DNA of 64,000 nucleotides, taken from Caviibacterium pharyngocola (GTDB taxonomy: Bacteria; Pseudomonadota; Gammaproteobacteria; Enterobacterales; Pasteurellaceae). The translations under genes and the position numbers were made by a program. Location: NCBI RefSeq assembly GCF_002795405.1, contig NZ_PHGZ01000013.1, forward strand, positions 1 through 64,000, written 5' to 3'. Below the pieces are notes generated by a model, which worked only from the letters and a program-made list of their open reading frames with translations, made no database searches and was not told where the DNA came from. Shown here one piece after another: positions 18,798-28,302 of this stretch (within the stretch, counting starts at the first letter, position 1; each line of letters begins with the position of its first letter).

Positions 18798-20702
18798 ATG
18801 CTTCCGGAACTTGGTTTTATTGCGTTACTTTTTGCGTCGGTTTGCTCGATATTGTTAGCGCTCGTCCCGCAAATCGGCATTATGAAACATCGTCCGGATA
18901 TAATGAGATTCGCGTGGCATTTCAGTTATTTATTCGGAATTTTCACCGCACTTTCGTTGTTTTTCTTAGCCTATTCCTTTGCAACGGACGATTTTTCCGT
19001 CGAATATGTCGCCGCCCATTCTAATTCTCAGCTGCCCGTATTTTTTAAACTTGCCGCTGTTTGGGGCGGACACGAAGGCTCGATGCTGTTTTGGCTGTTT
19101 TCCCTCGCGCTTTGGGTAACTGCGTTTGCCTATTTCAGCCGAAAAATCGATCCCTTGATTGCGACGCGCACTTTGTCCGTTTTAGGTTTACTGTGCGCAG
19201 GGTTTGCGATTTTTATTTTGTTTTTCTCCAATCCCTTTATCCGCCTTTTCCCGATACCCTTGGAAGGTCGCGATCTTAATCCGATGTTGCAAGACGTAGG
19301 CTTAATTTTTCACCCGCCGTTGTTGTATATCGGCTATGTGGGATTTGCGGTGAATTTCGCCTTAACCGTCGCCGCCTTATTAAGCGGGCATTTCGACGCA
19401 GCGATTGCCCGTTGGACGCGCGCTTGGGTGTTGGTTTCTTGGATGTTTCTAACTCTTGGCATAATGTTGGGATCTTGGTGGGCATATTACGAATTGGGCT
19501 GGGGCGGCTGGTGGTTTTGGGATCCGGTGGAAAACGCCTCATTAATGCCGTGGCTATTAGGTTTAGCGTTGCTGCACAGTTTATATGTCACGGAAAAACG
19601 CGGCATTTTCAGCTATTGGACAATTTTATTTTCGCTTTTCGCCTTTGCCTTTAGTTTATTAGGCACCTTTGTGGTGCGCTCCGGCGTATTGACTTCCGTT
19701 CACGCCTTCGCCTTAGACGGCGAGCGCGGAATTGCCTTATTAATGCTATTCTTTTTGTTAACCGTGGGATCATTGACGCTATTCGCCTTAAAAGTGAACC
19801 TTCAACCCGTTAGTGTGCGTTTTGCCCTGTTTTCGCGCGAAACTTTGATGTTGCTCGCGAATATTATTTTTACCGTTGCGGCGGCGAGCGTATTTATCGG
19901 CACTTTTTATCCGATGTTGTTTTCCGTGTTGGGATACGGTTCCATTTCCGTCGGCGCGCCGTATTTTAATACCGTCTTTTTGCCTTTATTTATCATCCTA
20001 TTGCTGATAATGATCTTGGTATTAGCGACTTTTTGGAAAACGGGACATTTCGCCATATTGCGCCGTAACGGATTGCTGTTATTGCCCGCGTTAGCTTGTG
20101 CTTACGCAATGATCGCCTTGACCGTTAAAGCAGACGAAAGTTTGCGTTTTAACGCCGTCGCATTTTTATTGGTGACGCTTGCCTGTTGGTTGTTGTTCAC
20201 AACTCTATGCGTGAATCCTTTTAAATCGAACATTAAAGGTTTGGGAATGATCTTCGCTCATTGCGGCGTGGCGATTGCAGTGATCGGCGCGGTGATGTCG
20301 AGCTATTTCGGCACGGAAATCGGCGTGCGCTTATCGCCCGGCGATAGACAACAACTGAACGGCTATGATTTTCATTATGTGGGATTTACCAATGAATTAG
20401 GCGCCAACTACACCGCCGAGAAAGCCCATTTCGAGGTGTTTAAAAATAACGAAAAAGTGACCGCACTTTATCCTGAACGGCGCTATTATGAGGTGCGCAC
20501 GATGAATATGTCGGAAGTCGGTTTGCATTGGGAGTGGTTAGGCGATATTTACATCGTAATGGGCGACAAACTCGGCGCCGGCGAATTTACTTTCCGCTTG
20601 CATTACAAGCCTTTTATTCGCTGGTTATGGGCGGGCGGATTATTAATGGCGTTCGGCGCGTTTTGTGCGGCTGTAGGATTAAGACGAAAAAATGATGAAT
20701 AG
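18798..20702 (+). CDS. nrfE: NrfE, CcmF-like haem lyase subunit
   Basis: CcmF/CcsA-superfamily membrane protein of the haem lyase that attaches haem to the CxxCK site of NrfA. The 634-residue protein has many membrane segments and the haem-handling tryptophan-rich motif [20 protein letters not shown] near residue 235, with [13 protein letters not shown] near 90 and VHAFALD near 300. An upstream ATG at 18729 would add 23 non-hydrophobic residues; I choose 18798 because [13 protein letters not shown] is the family-like N-terminus. Naming it NrfE rather than CcmF rests on the neighbouring nrfF and nrfG; it could also serve general cytochrome c maturation. Confidence 0.88.
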   Translation: MLPELGFIALLFASVCSILLALVPQIGIMKHRPDIMRFAWHFSYLFGIFTALSLFFLAYSFATDDFSVEYVAAHSNSQLPVFFKLAAVWGGHEGSMLFWLFSLALWVTAFAYFSRKIDPLIATRTLSVLGLLCAGFAIFILFFSNPFIRLFPIPLEGRDLNPMLQDVGLIFHPPLLYIGYVGFAVNFALTVAALLSGHFDAAIARWTRAWVLVSWMFLTLGIMLGSWWAYYELGWGGWWFWDPVENASLMPWLLGLALLHSLYVTEKRGIFSYWTILFSLFAFAFSLLGTFVVRSGVLTSVHAFALDGERGIALLMLFFLLTVGSLTLFALKVNLQPVSVRFALFSRETLMLLANIIFTVAAASVFIGTFYPMLFSVLGYGSISVGAPYFNTVFLPLFIILLLIMILVLATFWKTGHFAILRRNGLLLLPALACAYAMIALTVKADESLRFNAVAFLLVTLACWLLFTTLCVNPFKSNIKGLGMIFAHCGVAIAVIGAVMSSYFGTEIGVRLSPGDRQQLNGYDFHYVGFTNELGANYTAEKAHFEVFKNNEKVTALYPERRYYEVRTMNMSEVGLHWEWLGDIYIVMGDKLGAGEFTFRLHYKPFIRWLWAGGLLMAFGAFCAAVGLRRKNDE

Positions 20703-21219
20703 AAAACTGGTTTTTGTGCCGTTATTATTGATTCTTGCTCTGTGCTTTTTATTGTTTCGCGGCTTGCAACAGGATCCGAAACAAATCGCCTCGGCATTAA
20801 TCGGCAAACCGATTCCCGAATTTTATCAAGCGGATTTGTTAAATCCGACAAATACGCTGAGCAACACGGATTTACCCAAAGAACCTTTTTTATTAAACGT
20901 CTGGGGCAGTTGGTGCGTCTATTGTAAAATCGAACATCCGTTTTTGATGCGGCTTACCGAGCAAGGCATAAAAATCGTCGGCTTAAATTATCGCGACAAG
21001 GCGCAAAGTGCGGTGGAAATGTTGCGCAAAATGGGCAATCCTTTTGTTTCCGTTATCGACGACAGTCAAGGAATTCTTGCATTGAAACTCGGCGTTGACG
21101 GCGCGCCGGAAACCTATTTAATCGACGGAAACGGCGTCATTCGCTATCGTCATTCGGGCGAATTAAACCAAGAAATTTGGCGACAAAAATTTTTACCGGA
21201 ATGGGAAAAATGGCAATAA
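20692..21219 (+). CDS. dsbE: DsbE/CcmG-like periplasmic thiol-disulfide protein of the nrf cluster
   Basis: A 175-residue membrane-anchored thioredoxin-like protein. An N-terminal anchor ([19 protein letters not shown]) precedes a periplasmic domain with [13 protein letters not shown] (the CxxC pair near residue 78), the family's acidic GLNYRDK segment, and a cis-proline region ([12 protein letters not shown] near 145). The role is to keep apocytochrome cysteines reduced for haem attachment. It overlaps nrfE by 11 bases and nrfF by about 10, so it belongs to the assembly module; such a gene between nrfE and nrfF is familiar in Pasteurellaceae. Confidence 0.92.
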   Translation: MMNRKLVFVPLLLILALCFLLFRGLQQDPKQIASALIGKPIPEFYQADLLNPTNTLSNTDLPKEPFLLNVWGSWCVYCKIEHPFLMRLTEQGIKIVGLNYRDKAQSAVEMLRKMGNPFVSVIDDSQGILALKLGVDGAPETYLIDGNGVIRYRHSGELNQEIWRQKFLPEWEKWQ

Positions 21220-21701
21220 TAAAAAAATTCACCGCACTTTTGACGTTTTTTTCGGCAATATTATTATATTGCGCACCCGTGCGCGCAGAAATGGTGGACA
21301 CCTATCAATTCGCCAATGCGCAAGAACGCACGCGCGCCGTGGAGTTGGCAAAATCCTTGCGTTGTCCGCAGTGCCAGAATCAAAATCTGGTGGAATCCAA
21401 TTCGCCGATCGCTTATGACCTGCGCATTGAAGTGTACGATATGGTGAACCAAGGCAAAAGCAACGAGCAAATCATTGAGGCAATGACGGCGCGATTCGGC
21501 GATTTCGTGCGCTATAACCCGCCGTTTAAAGCAACCACCGCGTTATTGTGGGGATTGCCGTTTTTATGTTTTTTGGCGGGTATCGTCGGTGTTGTTTATT
21601 ACCTCCGCCGCCGAACTTCCACCGAGGCAAAAAACGCCTCGCTTAATCAAGCGCAACAACAAGCATTAAACGACTTATTGCAAAAAACGGGAAAAAAATG
21701 A
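21210..21701 (+). CDS. nrfF: NrfF, CcmH-like haem lyase subunit
   Basis: Periplasmic membrane-anchored thiol-redox partner of the haem lyase. The 163-residue protein has a signal sequence ([17 protein letters not shown]), the CcmH motif [16 protein letters not shown] with its redox CxxC near residue 50, [15 protein letters not shown] near 97, and a C-terminal membrane helix ([20 protein letters not shown]). I take the ATG at 21210; ATG at 21201 is in frame too. An uptake signal falls in the signal-peptide codons. It overlaps the dsbE-like gene and nrfG. Confidence 0.92.
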   Translation: MAIIKKFTALLTFFSAILLYCAPVRAEMVDTYQFANAQERTRAVELAKSLRCPQCQNQNLVESNSPIAYDLRIEVYDMVNQGKSNEQIIEAMTARFGDFVRYNPPFKATTALLWGLPFLCFLAGIVGVVYYLRRRTSTEAKNASLNQAQQQALNDLLQKTGKK

Positions 21702-22537
21702 ACGAATTTATCATCGGAATGTTGGCGTTTGTGGTGATTGCGCTGTCGGTTTTTCTGCCGTTGTCCGGACGAATAGATTGGCAACGCGCTTATCGACGCG
21801 AACAAAACGTCGCATTATATCAACGGCAACTGCGCGCCAATCCGCCTGCCGACTTAGCGGACGAATATGCGCAACGTTTATTGAATGACGAAAAACAGCT
21901 GCAAAATTCACCGCACTTTTATTCGCCGAATATCGCCACGAATCATTTTTGTTACGCAAGTTTGCTATTTTTGCTGCTCACCTTGCTTCCGCTCGGCTAT
22001 TATTTTTCCTTACAACGTTTCGACGTGGCGCAAATGGGCGTACAAGACGGCACGGAAATGCGCATAAAATCGGAAAACCGCGATGCAATCGACAAAAATA
22101 ACGACTACATCTTAACCGTGCAAAACCGCTTACGCCGTGATCCGAATAACGCCGCCCATTGGGTGGAATTAGGGCAGGCATATATGCTTAATAACGAATT
22201 TGAAAACGCCCTGATCGCTTATAACAATGCTGCAGGATTGGAAGGACAAAAACCTTATTTGCTCGGCTTGGCGGCAAGTGCGCAATATTACCGCGACGGG
22301 CAAAAAATCACACCGGCAACGGAAAACTTATTAACCCGCGCTTTACAACAAGATCCGCAAGAAATCTCCGCCCTCTCCTTATTGGCAAGCGACGCCTTCC
22401 TCCAAGCGGATTACCGCCGCGCCTTAAGTTTATGGCAGCGAATCCTTGACGGCGACAAACCGGAAACCGACCGCCGCGCCATCATCCAAAGTATGCAAAT
22501 GGCGGAAATGTTGTTGAAGGCGGGGGAGAGGGAATAG
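21698..22537 (+). CDS. nrfG: NrfG, TPR protein of the haem lyase
   Basis: Binds the C-terminus of apo-NrfA and presents the CxxCK site for haem attachment. The 279-residue protein has a CcmI-like N-terminal part with two membrane segments (near residues 5-23 and 83-101) and a C-terminal half with tetratricopeptide repeats (NNAAHWVELGQAYMLNNEFE, then LLTRALQQDPQEISALSLLA). Its stop codon directly abuts the convergent melR stop, with no base between them and no visible terminator. Confidence 0.9.
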   Translation: MNEFIIGMLAFVVIALSVFLPLSGRIDWQRAYRREQNVALYQRQLRANPPADLADEYAQRLLNDEKQLQNSPHFYSPNIATNHFCYASLLFLLLTLLPLGYYFSLQRFDVAQMGVQDGTEMRIKSENRDAIDKNNDYILTVQNRLRRDPNNAAHWVELGQAYMLNNEFENALIAYNNAAGLEGQKPYLLGLAASAQYYRDGQKITPATENLLTRALQQDPQEISALSLLASDAFLQADYRRALSLWQRILDGDKPETDRRAIIQSMQMAEMLLKAGERE

Positions 22538-23524
22538 TCATCTTTTAAGGAGATCTTTACCGTCACTCGCACCTTTATTGATTTGTTCGGTTGGGATAAA
22601 TCCTTGGCTAGCCCATTTCTCGTTTGAACGACTCAGTTTACGATAATTTTGCGGCGATACGCCGGTGTATTTTTGGAAGCTATCATAGAACCGGCTAATT
22701 GAATTAAATCCGGCGGTGAGTGAAATATCTAATACTGTTTTATCAGTGTCGCTTAAAAGTGCTTTAGAATGGTTAATCCTCATCATCGTAATATATTGTT
22801 TAATTGTTAACTGCATTACGGTTTGAAATAATCGCATTGCATAATGCGTATTTAATCCGACTGCGCTTGCCACATTTTCTACCGTGAGTGCATCGCTATA
22901 ATGATTTGCAATATGATCTAACATTAAGCTTACATAATGTTGAGTATGTTTAGATGATTTGATTTGTTGATTTGATTGGTATGTGTTTTCTAATAAGAGT
23001 TCCCAACCGTCAAAACTTAAACGTCTTAACATTAGTTGAATTTCATCATAAGCCAACTGCTGCACATTCAAATTGTCTGATTGCAACTCCTTTTCCCAGC
23101 GTGTTATTTCAAAAGCGCTGACAAGTTCGGCGTGCTTTGATTGAATGACAATTCCGTGTGTTACGTGGTTAATAAGTTCGCGCGAGAGCGGCCAAGATAG
23201 GAATAAGTGTACTGGAATATCCAAAACAGCCATTGAACGGCAATGTTTACAATCAACTACTCGATGAGGAACTGAAGCCCAAAAAAGCGCGATATGTCCT
23301 GCTTGAATAGTGACGTTACGTCCATTGAAAATGTATTCGACGTTGCTATCAAAAGGAATGTTTATTTCTATATGTCCGTGCCAGTGATAACCAGCCATTA
23401 CATAAGGTGGTTGTTGTAAAACGACATTGAGTGTTTGTTTATCGGAATATAAAGATAACGGACTGATAATTTCACTGTTAAAGGCGGAAGTATCAACCGT
23501 TGTATTATTTCTTTTTTTCATCAT
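22538..23524 (-). CDS. melR: AraC-family melibiose operon regulator MelR
   Basis: Activator of melAB in response to melibiose. The 328-residue protein has an N-terminal cupin domain (GYHWHGHIEINIPFDSNVEY near residue 45, then HLFLSWPLSRELINHVTHG) and a C-terminal pair of helix-turn-helix motifs (VENVASAVGLNTHYAMRLFQ, then LDISLTAGFNSISRFYDSF), both strongly reminiscent of E. coli MelR. It is divergent from melA. The DNA is AT-richer than in the flanking genes. It is about 25 residues longer than E. coli MelR, mostly at the two ends. Confidence 0.93.
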   Translation of the reverse strand: MMKKRNNTTVDTSAFNSEIISPLSLYSDKQTLNVVLQQPPYVMAGYHWHGHIEINIPFDSNVEYIFNGRNVTIQAGHIALFWASVPHRVVDCKHCRSMAVLDIPVHLFLSWPLSRELINHVTHGIVIQSKHAELVSAFEITRWEKELQSDNLNVQQLAYDEIQLMLRRLSFDGWELLLENTYQSNQQIKSSKHTQHYVSLMLDHIANHYSDALTVENVASAVGLNTHYAMRLFQTVMQLTIKQYITMMRINHSKALLSDTDKTVLDISLTAGFNSISRFYDSFQKYTGVSPQNYRKLSRSNEKWASQGFIPTEQINKGASDGKDLLKR

Positions 23525-23600
23525 AAATTGACCGCACTTTAAGTTTATTCCTGAATTAGAGTATTCGTTTAACCGAAAAAAAGATAGTAATTTTTTGCTA

Positions 23601-23662
23601 AAAATTCCTAAAAACTCATATTTTGATATCTAGAACAATAAAAGTGAGTTTTTGGGAATTTT
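23601..23662. promoter_or_regulatory. Inverted-repeat operator between melR and melA, probably for MelR
   Basis: AAAATTCCTAAAAACTCA (23601-23618) and TGAGTTTTTGGGAATTTT (23645-23662) are 18-base arms matching at 17 positions, 26 bases apart. In E. coli, MelR binds several 18-bp sites between these genes, so this pair is the likely counterpart. A TATGAT box at 23705-23710 may be the melA -10, and AGGAG near 23757 is its ribosome site. Confidence 0.7.
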
Positions 23663-23767
23663 ATTAAAGAATGTGATATTAATTTTTTTCGATATTTTGG
23701 GCATTATGATTTTAGGTAAATGTACCTTTCGATCTGATGAGTAATTAATTTTTATAGGAGTAATACT

Positions 23768-25120
23768 ATGAGTTCCCCTAAAATCACGTTTATTGGCGCA
23801 GGATCTACAGTTTTTGTTAAGAATATTTTAAGTGATGTTTTTCATAAGCCTGCGTTAAAACAAGCTCGTATTGCACTAATGGATATTGATGAGAATCGAT
23901 TACAGGAATCTCACTTTGTTATAGATAAACTAATGAAGTCTGTCGGTGCAAACGGCATCATTGAATGTTATACAGATCAAAAAGAAGCGTTAAAAGGTGC
24001 TGACTTTGTTATTGTCGCTTTTCAAATTGGCGGCTATGAGCCTTGTACGGTAACGGATTTTGAAATCTGTAAAAAATATGGTTTAGAGCAAACTATTGCC
24101 GATACCTTGGGCGTTGGCGGCATTATGCGAGCGCTACGTACAATTCCTCATTTATGGAAAATTTGTGACGATATGCTAGAAGTTTGTCCAAATGCGACAA
24201 TGCTAAACTATGTAAACCCTATGGCGATGAATACTTGGGCGATGTTTGAGAAATATCCTCAAATTAAGCAAGTTGGATTATGTCATTCTGTGCAAGGAAC
24301 AGCGGAAGAATTAGCCAGAGATTTAGATTTGAATCATCAGGATTTACGTTATGTTTGCGCAGGAATTAACCATATGGCTTTCTATCTCAATCTTGAGAAA
24401 AAACAAGCGGATGGCAGCTATGTGAGTATTTATCCAGATTTATTAGCCGCGTATGAAAGTGGACGTGCGCCGAAGCCAAGAATGGATAATAACCCGCGCT
24501 GTAACAATATTGTGCGTTATGAGATGCTGAAAAAATTAGGCTATTTTGTAACAGAATCTTCGGAACATTTTGCTGAATATACGCCGTACTTTATTAAACC
24601 TAATCGCCCGGATTTGATCGAACGTTATAAGGTTCCTCTTGACGAATACCCGAAACGTTGTGTTGAACAAATTTCAAAATGGAAAAAAGACTTAGAAGAA
24701 TATAAACAAGCGGAAAGTATTTGTATGCCAGAATCTCGTGAATATGCAAGTACGATTATTAATTCTATTTGGACAGGAACGCCAAGTGTGATTTATGGAA
24801 ATGTGAAGAATGTGGATTTAATAGATAACTTACCACAGGATTGTTGCGTAGAAGTTGCGTGTTTGGTAGATGCGAATGGTATTAGACCAACAAAAGTAGG
24901 TGCAATCCCTAATCATTTGGCGGCATTGATGCAGACTAATATCAATGTGCAACGTTTGGCTACAGAGGCTTTATTAACACAAAATCGTGATCGTATTTAT
25001 CACGCTGCAATGCTGGATCCGCATACTGCGGCAGCATTAGGGTTGGAGGAAATTTATAGCCTAGTTGATGAATTGTTGATTGCTCATAAGGATTGGTTGC
25101 CTGAATGGATTAACCAATAA
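23768..25120 (+). CDS. melA: Alpha-galactosidase MelA (glycoside hydrolase family 4)
   Basis: Hydrolyses melibiose to galactose and glucose in the cytoplasm, using NAD+ and Mn2+ in the redox-assisted mechanism of GH4. The 450-residue sequence has the N-terminal dinucleotide-binding motif FIGAGSTVFVKN, FQIGGYEPCTVTDFE near 85, DTLGVGGIMRALRT near 118, CHSVQGT near 178 with the metal-ligand cysteine, and AGINHMAF near 200. Length equals that of E. coli MelA (451), and I see long identical stretches. Codon use is AT-rich compared with flanking genes. Confidence 0.97.
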   Translation: MSSPKITFIGAGSTVFVKNILSDVFHKPALKQARIALMDIDENRLQESHFVIDKLMKSVGANGIIECYTDQKEALKGADFVIVAFQIGGYEPCTVTDFEICKKYGLEQTIADTLGVGGIMRALRTIPHLWKICDDMLEVCPNATMLNYVNPMAMNTWAMFEKYPQIKQVGLCHSVQGTAEELARDLDLNHQDLRYVCAGINHMAFYLNLEKKQADGSYVSIYPDLLAAYESGRAPKPRMDNNPRCNNIVRYEMLKKLGYFVTESSEHFAEYTPYFIKPNRPDLIERYKVPLDEYPKRCVEQISKWKKDLEEYKQAESICMPESREYASTIINSIWTGTPSVIYGNVKNVDLIDNLPQDCCVEVACLVDANGIRPTKVGAIPNHLAALMQTNINVQRLATEALLTQNRDRIYHAAMLDPHTAAALGLEEIYSLVDELLIAHKDWLPEWINQ

Positions 25121-25213
25121 ACATAAAATAAAGAGGCGTTGATTTGGAATATTGATTAGATATTAGCAAAAATAGCGCCTTTTCCCATTATTAAAATAAC
25201 GCGGAGGTTTTTT

Positions 25214-26596
25214 ATGAGCTTATCGATGAAAACAAAAATTAGTTTTGGGCTAGGTGCATATGGTAAAGATTTTGCCATAGGCATTGTGTATATGTATTTA
25301 ATGTATTACTACACTGATATTATCGGTGTATCTGCTGCAACAGTCGGAACCATTTTTATGGTAGCCAGAATTTGGGACGCATTAAATGATCCTATTATGG
25401 GCTGGATTGTTAATAATACGCGTACACGCTGGGGAAAATTCAAACCGTGGATTTTGATTGGCACAATATTGAATTCCATTTCATTATTTTCTTTATTTTG
25501 CGCGGATTACTTTAGCGGAGACGCATTAATTATTTATATCGCAGTGACTTATATCCTTTGGGGGATGACCTATACGTTAATGGATATTCCTTTTTGGTCT
25601 TTAACTCCGACGTTAACGCTTGATCAACGTGAACGAGAAGAACTAGTGCCTTATCCACGTTTCTTTGCAAGTTTGGCAGGGTTTGTCACAGCTGGTATTT
25701 GTATGCCGTTTGTTGATTATGTCGGGGGAGATGATAAAAGTTTCGGCTTTAGAATGTTTTGTTTGATCATCATTGCTTTCTTTGTTATTTCAACTGTAAT
25801 TACGCTGATTAATGTGAAGGAAAAATATTCATCGGATAACCTTGAAGGCGGAAATCAAACAGCTGCTAAAGTTCCTCTAAAAACATTAGTATCTTTGATT
25901 CCGAAAAATGATCAGCTGTTAAGCTTGTTAATAATGGCGCTTTGTTACAATATTGCAGGTAATATCATTTCTGGGTTCGCGGTATATTATTTCACTTATG
26001 TTGTCGGTGATAAAGAAATGTTCCCATATTATATGTCTTATGCGGGTATTGCTAATCTTGCCGTTATCATATTATTTTCACGCTTAGTGAAATTCTTTTC
26101 TCGCCGAACATTATGGATAGGTATTTCTGTGAGTTCTATTTTAAGCTGTGCTATTTTAGCTTATGCCGGATTGGCGGAAAATACGAGCGCCTTTATGATT
26201 ATTTTAGCCGGTGTATTTATGCAGATCGGTAGTGCAATATTCTGGACATTGCAAGTTATTATGGTTGCCGATACTGTTGACTATGGTGAATATAAACTTA
26301 GTATTCGTTCGGAAAGCATTGCTTATGCCGTACAAACAATGGTAGTTAAAGCAGGATCCGCTGTATCAGCTTTCTTAATTGGTGTTTTACTCACCGCTAT
26401 CGGTTATATTCCTAATGTTGAGCAAACACCGGAAACGATTTTCTGGATGAAAGCAATTATGATTGCGCTACCTATAATGTTCTATGGCATTAAATTAATC
26501 GTGTATTTCCGTTATTATCGATTACACGGAGATCTATTAGCAAAAGTGAATATCACATTATTAGATAAATATCGCAAAGTAGATGTAAGATATTAA
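25214..26596 (+). CDS. melB: Melibiose:cation symporter MelB
   Basis: Imports melibiose with Na+, H+ or Li+. The 460-residue protein is a GPH-family (glycoside-pentoside-hexuronide) transporter with twelve hydrophobic segments and family motifs near the N-terminus ([20 protein letters not shown], then [20 protein letters not shown] containing the cation-site aspartates) and [20 protein letters not shown] near residue 125. It follows melA by 93 bases, with GCGGAGG as ribosome site. Together with MelR and MelA it forms a complete melibiose pathway. Confidence 0.95.
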   Translation: MSLSMKTKISFGLGAYGKDFAIGIVYMYLMYYYTDIIGVSAATVGTIFMVARIWDALNDPIMGWIVNNTRTRWGKFKPWILIGTILNSISLFSLFCADYFSGDALIIYIAVTYILWGMTYTLMDIPFWSLTPTLTLDQREREELVPYPRFFASLAGFVTAGICMPFVDYVGGDDKSFGFRMFCLIIIAFFVISTVITLINVKEKYSSDNLEGGNQTAAKVPLKTLVSLIPKNDQLLSLLIMALCYNIAGNIISGFAVYYFTYVVGDKEMFPYYMSYAGIANLAVIILFSRLVKFFSRRTLWIGISVSSILSCAILAYAGLAENTSAFMIILAGVFMQIGSAIFWTLQVIMVADTVDYGEYKLSIRSESIAYAVQTMVVKAGSAVSAFLIGVLLTAIGYIPNVEQTPETIFWMKAIMIALPIMFYGIKLIVYFRYYRLHGDLLAKVNITLLDKYRKVDVRY

Positions 26597-26629
26597 TATC
26601 TTGCTATATTCAGCAGCTTTATGTGATCT

Positions 26630-26682
26630 GCACCCCAAGAGTCGGGCGAAACACCCAACCTAGTAAGGTGCAGATTTTATTA
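26630..26682. repeat. Inverted repeat behind melB, terminator or insertion-sequence remnant
   Basis: ATCTGCACC and GGTGCAGAT (about 26630-26638 and 26669-26677) enclose a smaller imperfect stem (GTCGGGCG/CACCCAAC with AAA loop), followed by TTTTATT. The structure could end melB transcription. The TGCACCCCAAGAGTCGGG wording also recalls ends of IS3-family elements, which would fit the edge of a horizontally acquired block. No transposase is present. Confidence 0.45.
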
Positions 26683-26774
26683 GAACGAAGATCAATAAGT
26701 CCTAGATATACTGTACTTTTCCCATAGAAAATGATAGCTTTCCCGCCAAGATTTCCGGAAAGGCGATAAGTTGA

Positions 26775-27989
26775 ATGAATCACTTTGTTTTTTATGACAC
26801 CGTTATTATCGGCGCGGGGGCGTCGGGGTTGTTTTGTGCGGCGCGTATCGCCGAAAACGGCGGGCAGGTTTGTGTGCTGGATAATGGCAAAAAAATCGGG
26901 CGGAAAATTTTAATGTCCGGCGGTGGGTTTTGTAATTTCACTAATCTTGATGTCACGCCGCAGCACTATCTTTCGCATAATCCGCATTTTGTAAAGTCTG
27001 CCTTGGCGCGGTTTAACCAATGGGATTTTATCGCCTTGGTCGCGCAATACGGCATTGCTTATCACGAGAAAGAACAAGGACAGCTTTTTTGTGATCGTAG
27101 CGCAGAAGATATTGTGGCGATGTTGGCGGCGGAATGTGAAAAATACGCGGTGAATATTCATTTACGTCAACAAATCGAACGCGTGGAGCGGGCAGATGAT
27201 AATTCGCAGGGACGTTTTATTTTATATGCGAACGGGCAGGCGATTCGTTGCCGGAATTTGGTGATTGCCACCGGTGGGCTTTCGATGCCGGGATTAGGCG
27301 CAACGCCTTTCGGCTATCAAATCGCGCAACAATTCGGGCTGAATGTTTTTGCGCCGCGAGCAGGTTTAGTGCCGTTCACTTGGCGAGAAACGGACAAATT
27401 CTACACCGCACTTTCCGGTATTTCGCTGCCAGTGGAGATTACGGCGGCGTGCGGAAAATCTTTTGCGAACAGCTTATTATTCACGCATCGCGGACTTTCC
27501 GGCCCGGCGGCACTGCAGATTTCGAATTATTGGCAGTCGGGCGAAAGTTTGCATATCGATTTATTACCGTCGGAAGATATTGCGCAATATATCTTGAATT
27601 TACGTCGAACGTCGCCGAAATTACAGTTAAAAACCGCATTATCTCGCCTATTGCCGAACAAATTGGTCGAATTGTGGCTTGCGCAAGGCATATTGCAAGA
27701 TGAAGTGATTGCGCAAATGAGTAAAGTGCGGTTGGAAAATTTGACGAATTCGGTTCATCATTGGCATTTTCAACCGAACGGCACGGAAGGTTATCGCACG
27801 GCGGAAGTGACTTTGGGCGGCGTGGATACTGATGAAATTTCTTCAAAAACAATGGAAAGCAAACGAGTGAAAGGATTGTATTTTATCGGCGAAGTGTTGG
27901 ATGTCAGCGGCTGGTTGGGCGGTTATAATTTTCAATGGGCGTGGAGCTCGGCATATGCCTGCGCACAGGGCATCTGCGCACAGGAATGA
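26775..27989 (+). CDS. yhiN: Flavoprotein of the HI0933/YhiN family
   Basis: FAD-dependent oxidoreductase-like protein of 404 residues. The N-terminal dinucleotide fold VIIGAGASGLFCAARIAENG, the KIGRKILMSGGGFCNFTN motif near residue 40, ATGGLSMPGLGATPFGYQ near 165 and the C-terminal GEVLDVSGWLGGYNFQWAWS are the hallmarks of this family, which has known structures but no agreed substrate. In my recollection of H. influenzae this gene lies next to the nrf assembly genes, so the melibiose block seems to have come between them here. Confidence 0.9.
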   Translation: MNHFVFYDTVIIGAGASGLFCAARIAENGGQVCVLDNGKKIGRKILMSGGGFCNFTNLDVTPQHYLSHNPHFVKSALARFNQWDFIALVAQYGIAYHEKEQGQLFCDRSAEDIVAMLAAECEKYAVNIHLRQQIERVERADDNSQGRFILYANGQAIRCRNLVIATGGLSMPGLGATPFGYQIAQQFGLNVFAPRAGLVPFTWRETDKFYTALSGISLPVEITAACGKSFANSLLFTHRGLSGPAALQISNYWQSGESLHIDLLPSEDIAQYILNLRRTSPKLQLKTALSRLLPNKLVELWLAQGILQDEVIAQMSKVRLENLTNSVHHWHFQPNGTEGYRTAEVTLGGVDTDEISSKTMESKRVKGLYFIGEVLDVSGWLGGYNFQWAWSSAYACAQGICAQE

Positions 27990-28302
27990 TTTATTGCGGC
28001 ACGCAAATTTTTCGAATCAATGACGAACCTATATAGCCGTTTATCACCATTTTTAGGTGAGAGTTTACAAAATGAATGTAAACGATGTCTTCGGGTTAAT
28101 ATGTAAAGGATGTTCGGGTTGTACCGATTACACTTTATCAACAAACTAACGCATTAAAAAATGTCACCAATTTCAGGAATCGTACCCTTCGATTCCTTTT
28201 TTATGCAAAAATTTCAGCAAAATCAACCGCACTTTTAGTCCTTTCGAGATTGGGATATAATGATTCGGTTTTTTACAACCCGATAAAATGAAGGAATAAA
28301 TA
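27990..28302 (+). promoter_or_regulatory. Spacer before menB with terminator and promoter
   Basis: 313 bases. AGGAATCG/CGATTCCT (28175-28197) followed by TTTTTA is a good terminator. TATAAT at 28256-28261 is a likely menB -10. Two small inverted repeats (CACC/GGTG near 28050 and GTTTAC/GTAAAC near 28065) and a 25-codon frame at 28071-28148 (MNVNDVFGLICKGCSGC...) have no recognised role. A single uptake signal lies near 28226. Confidence 0.6.
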
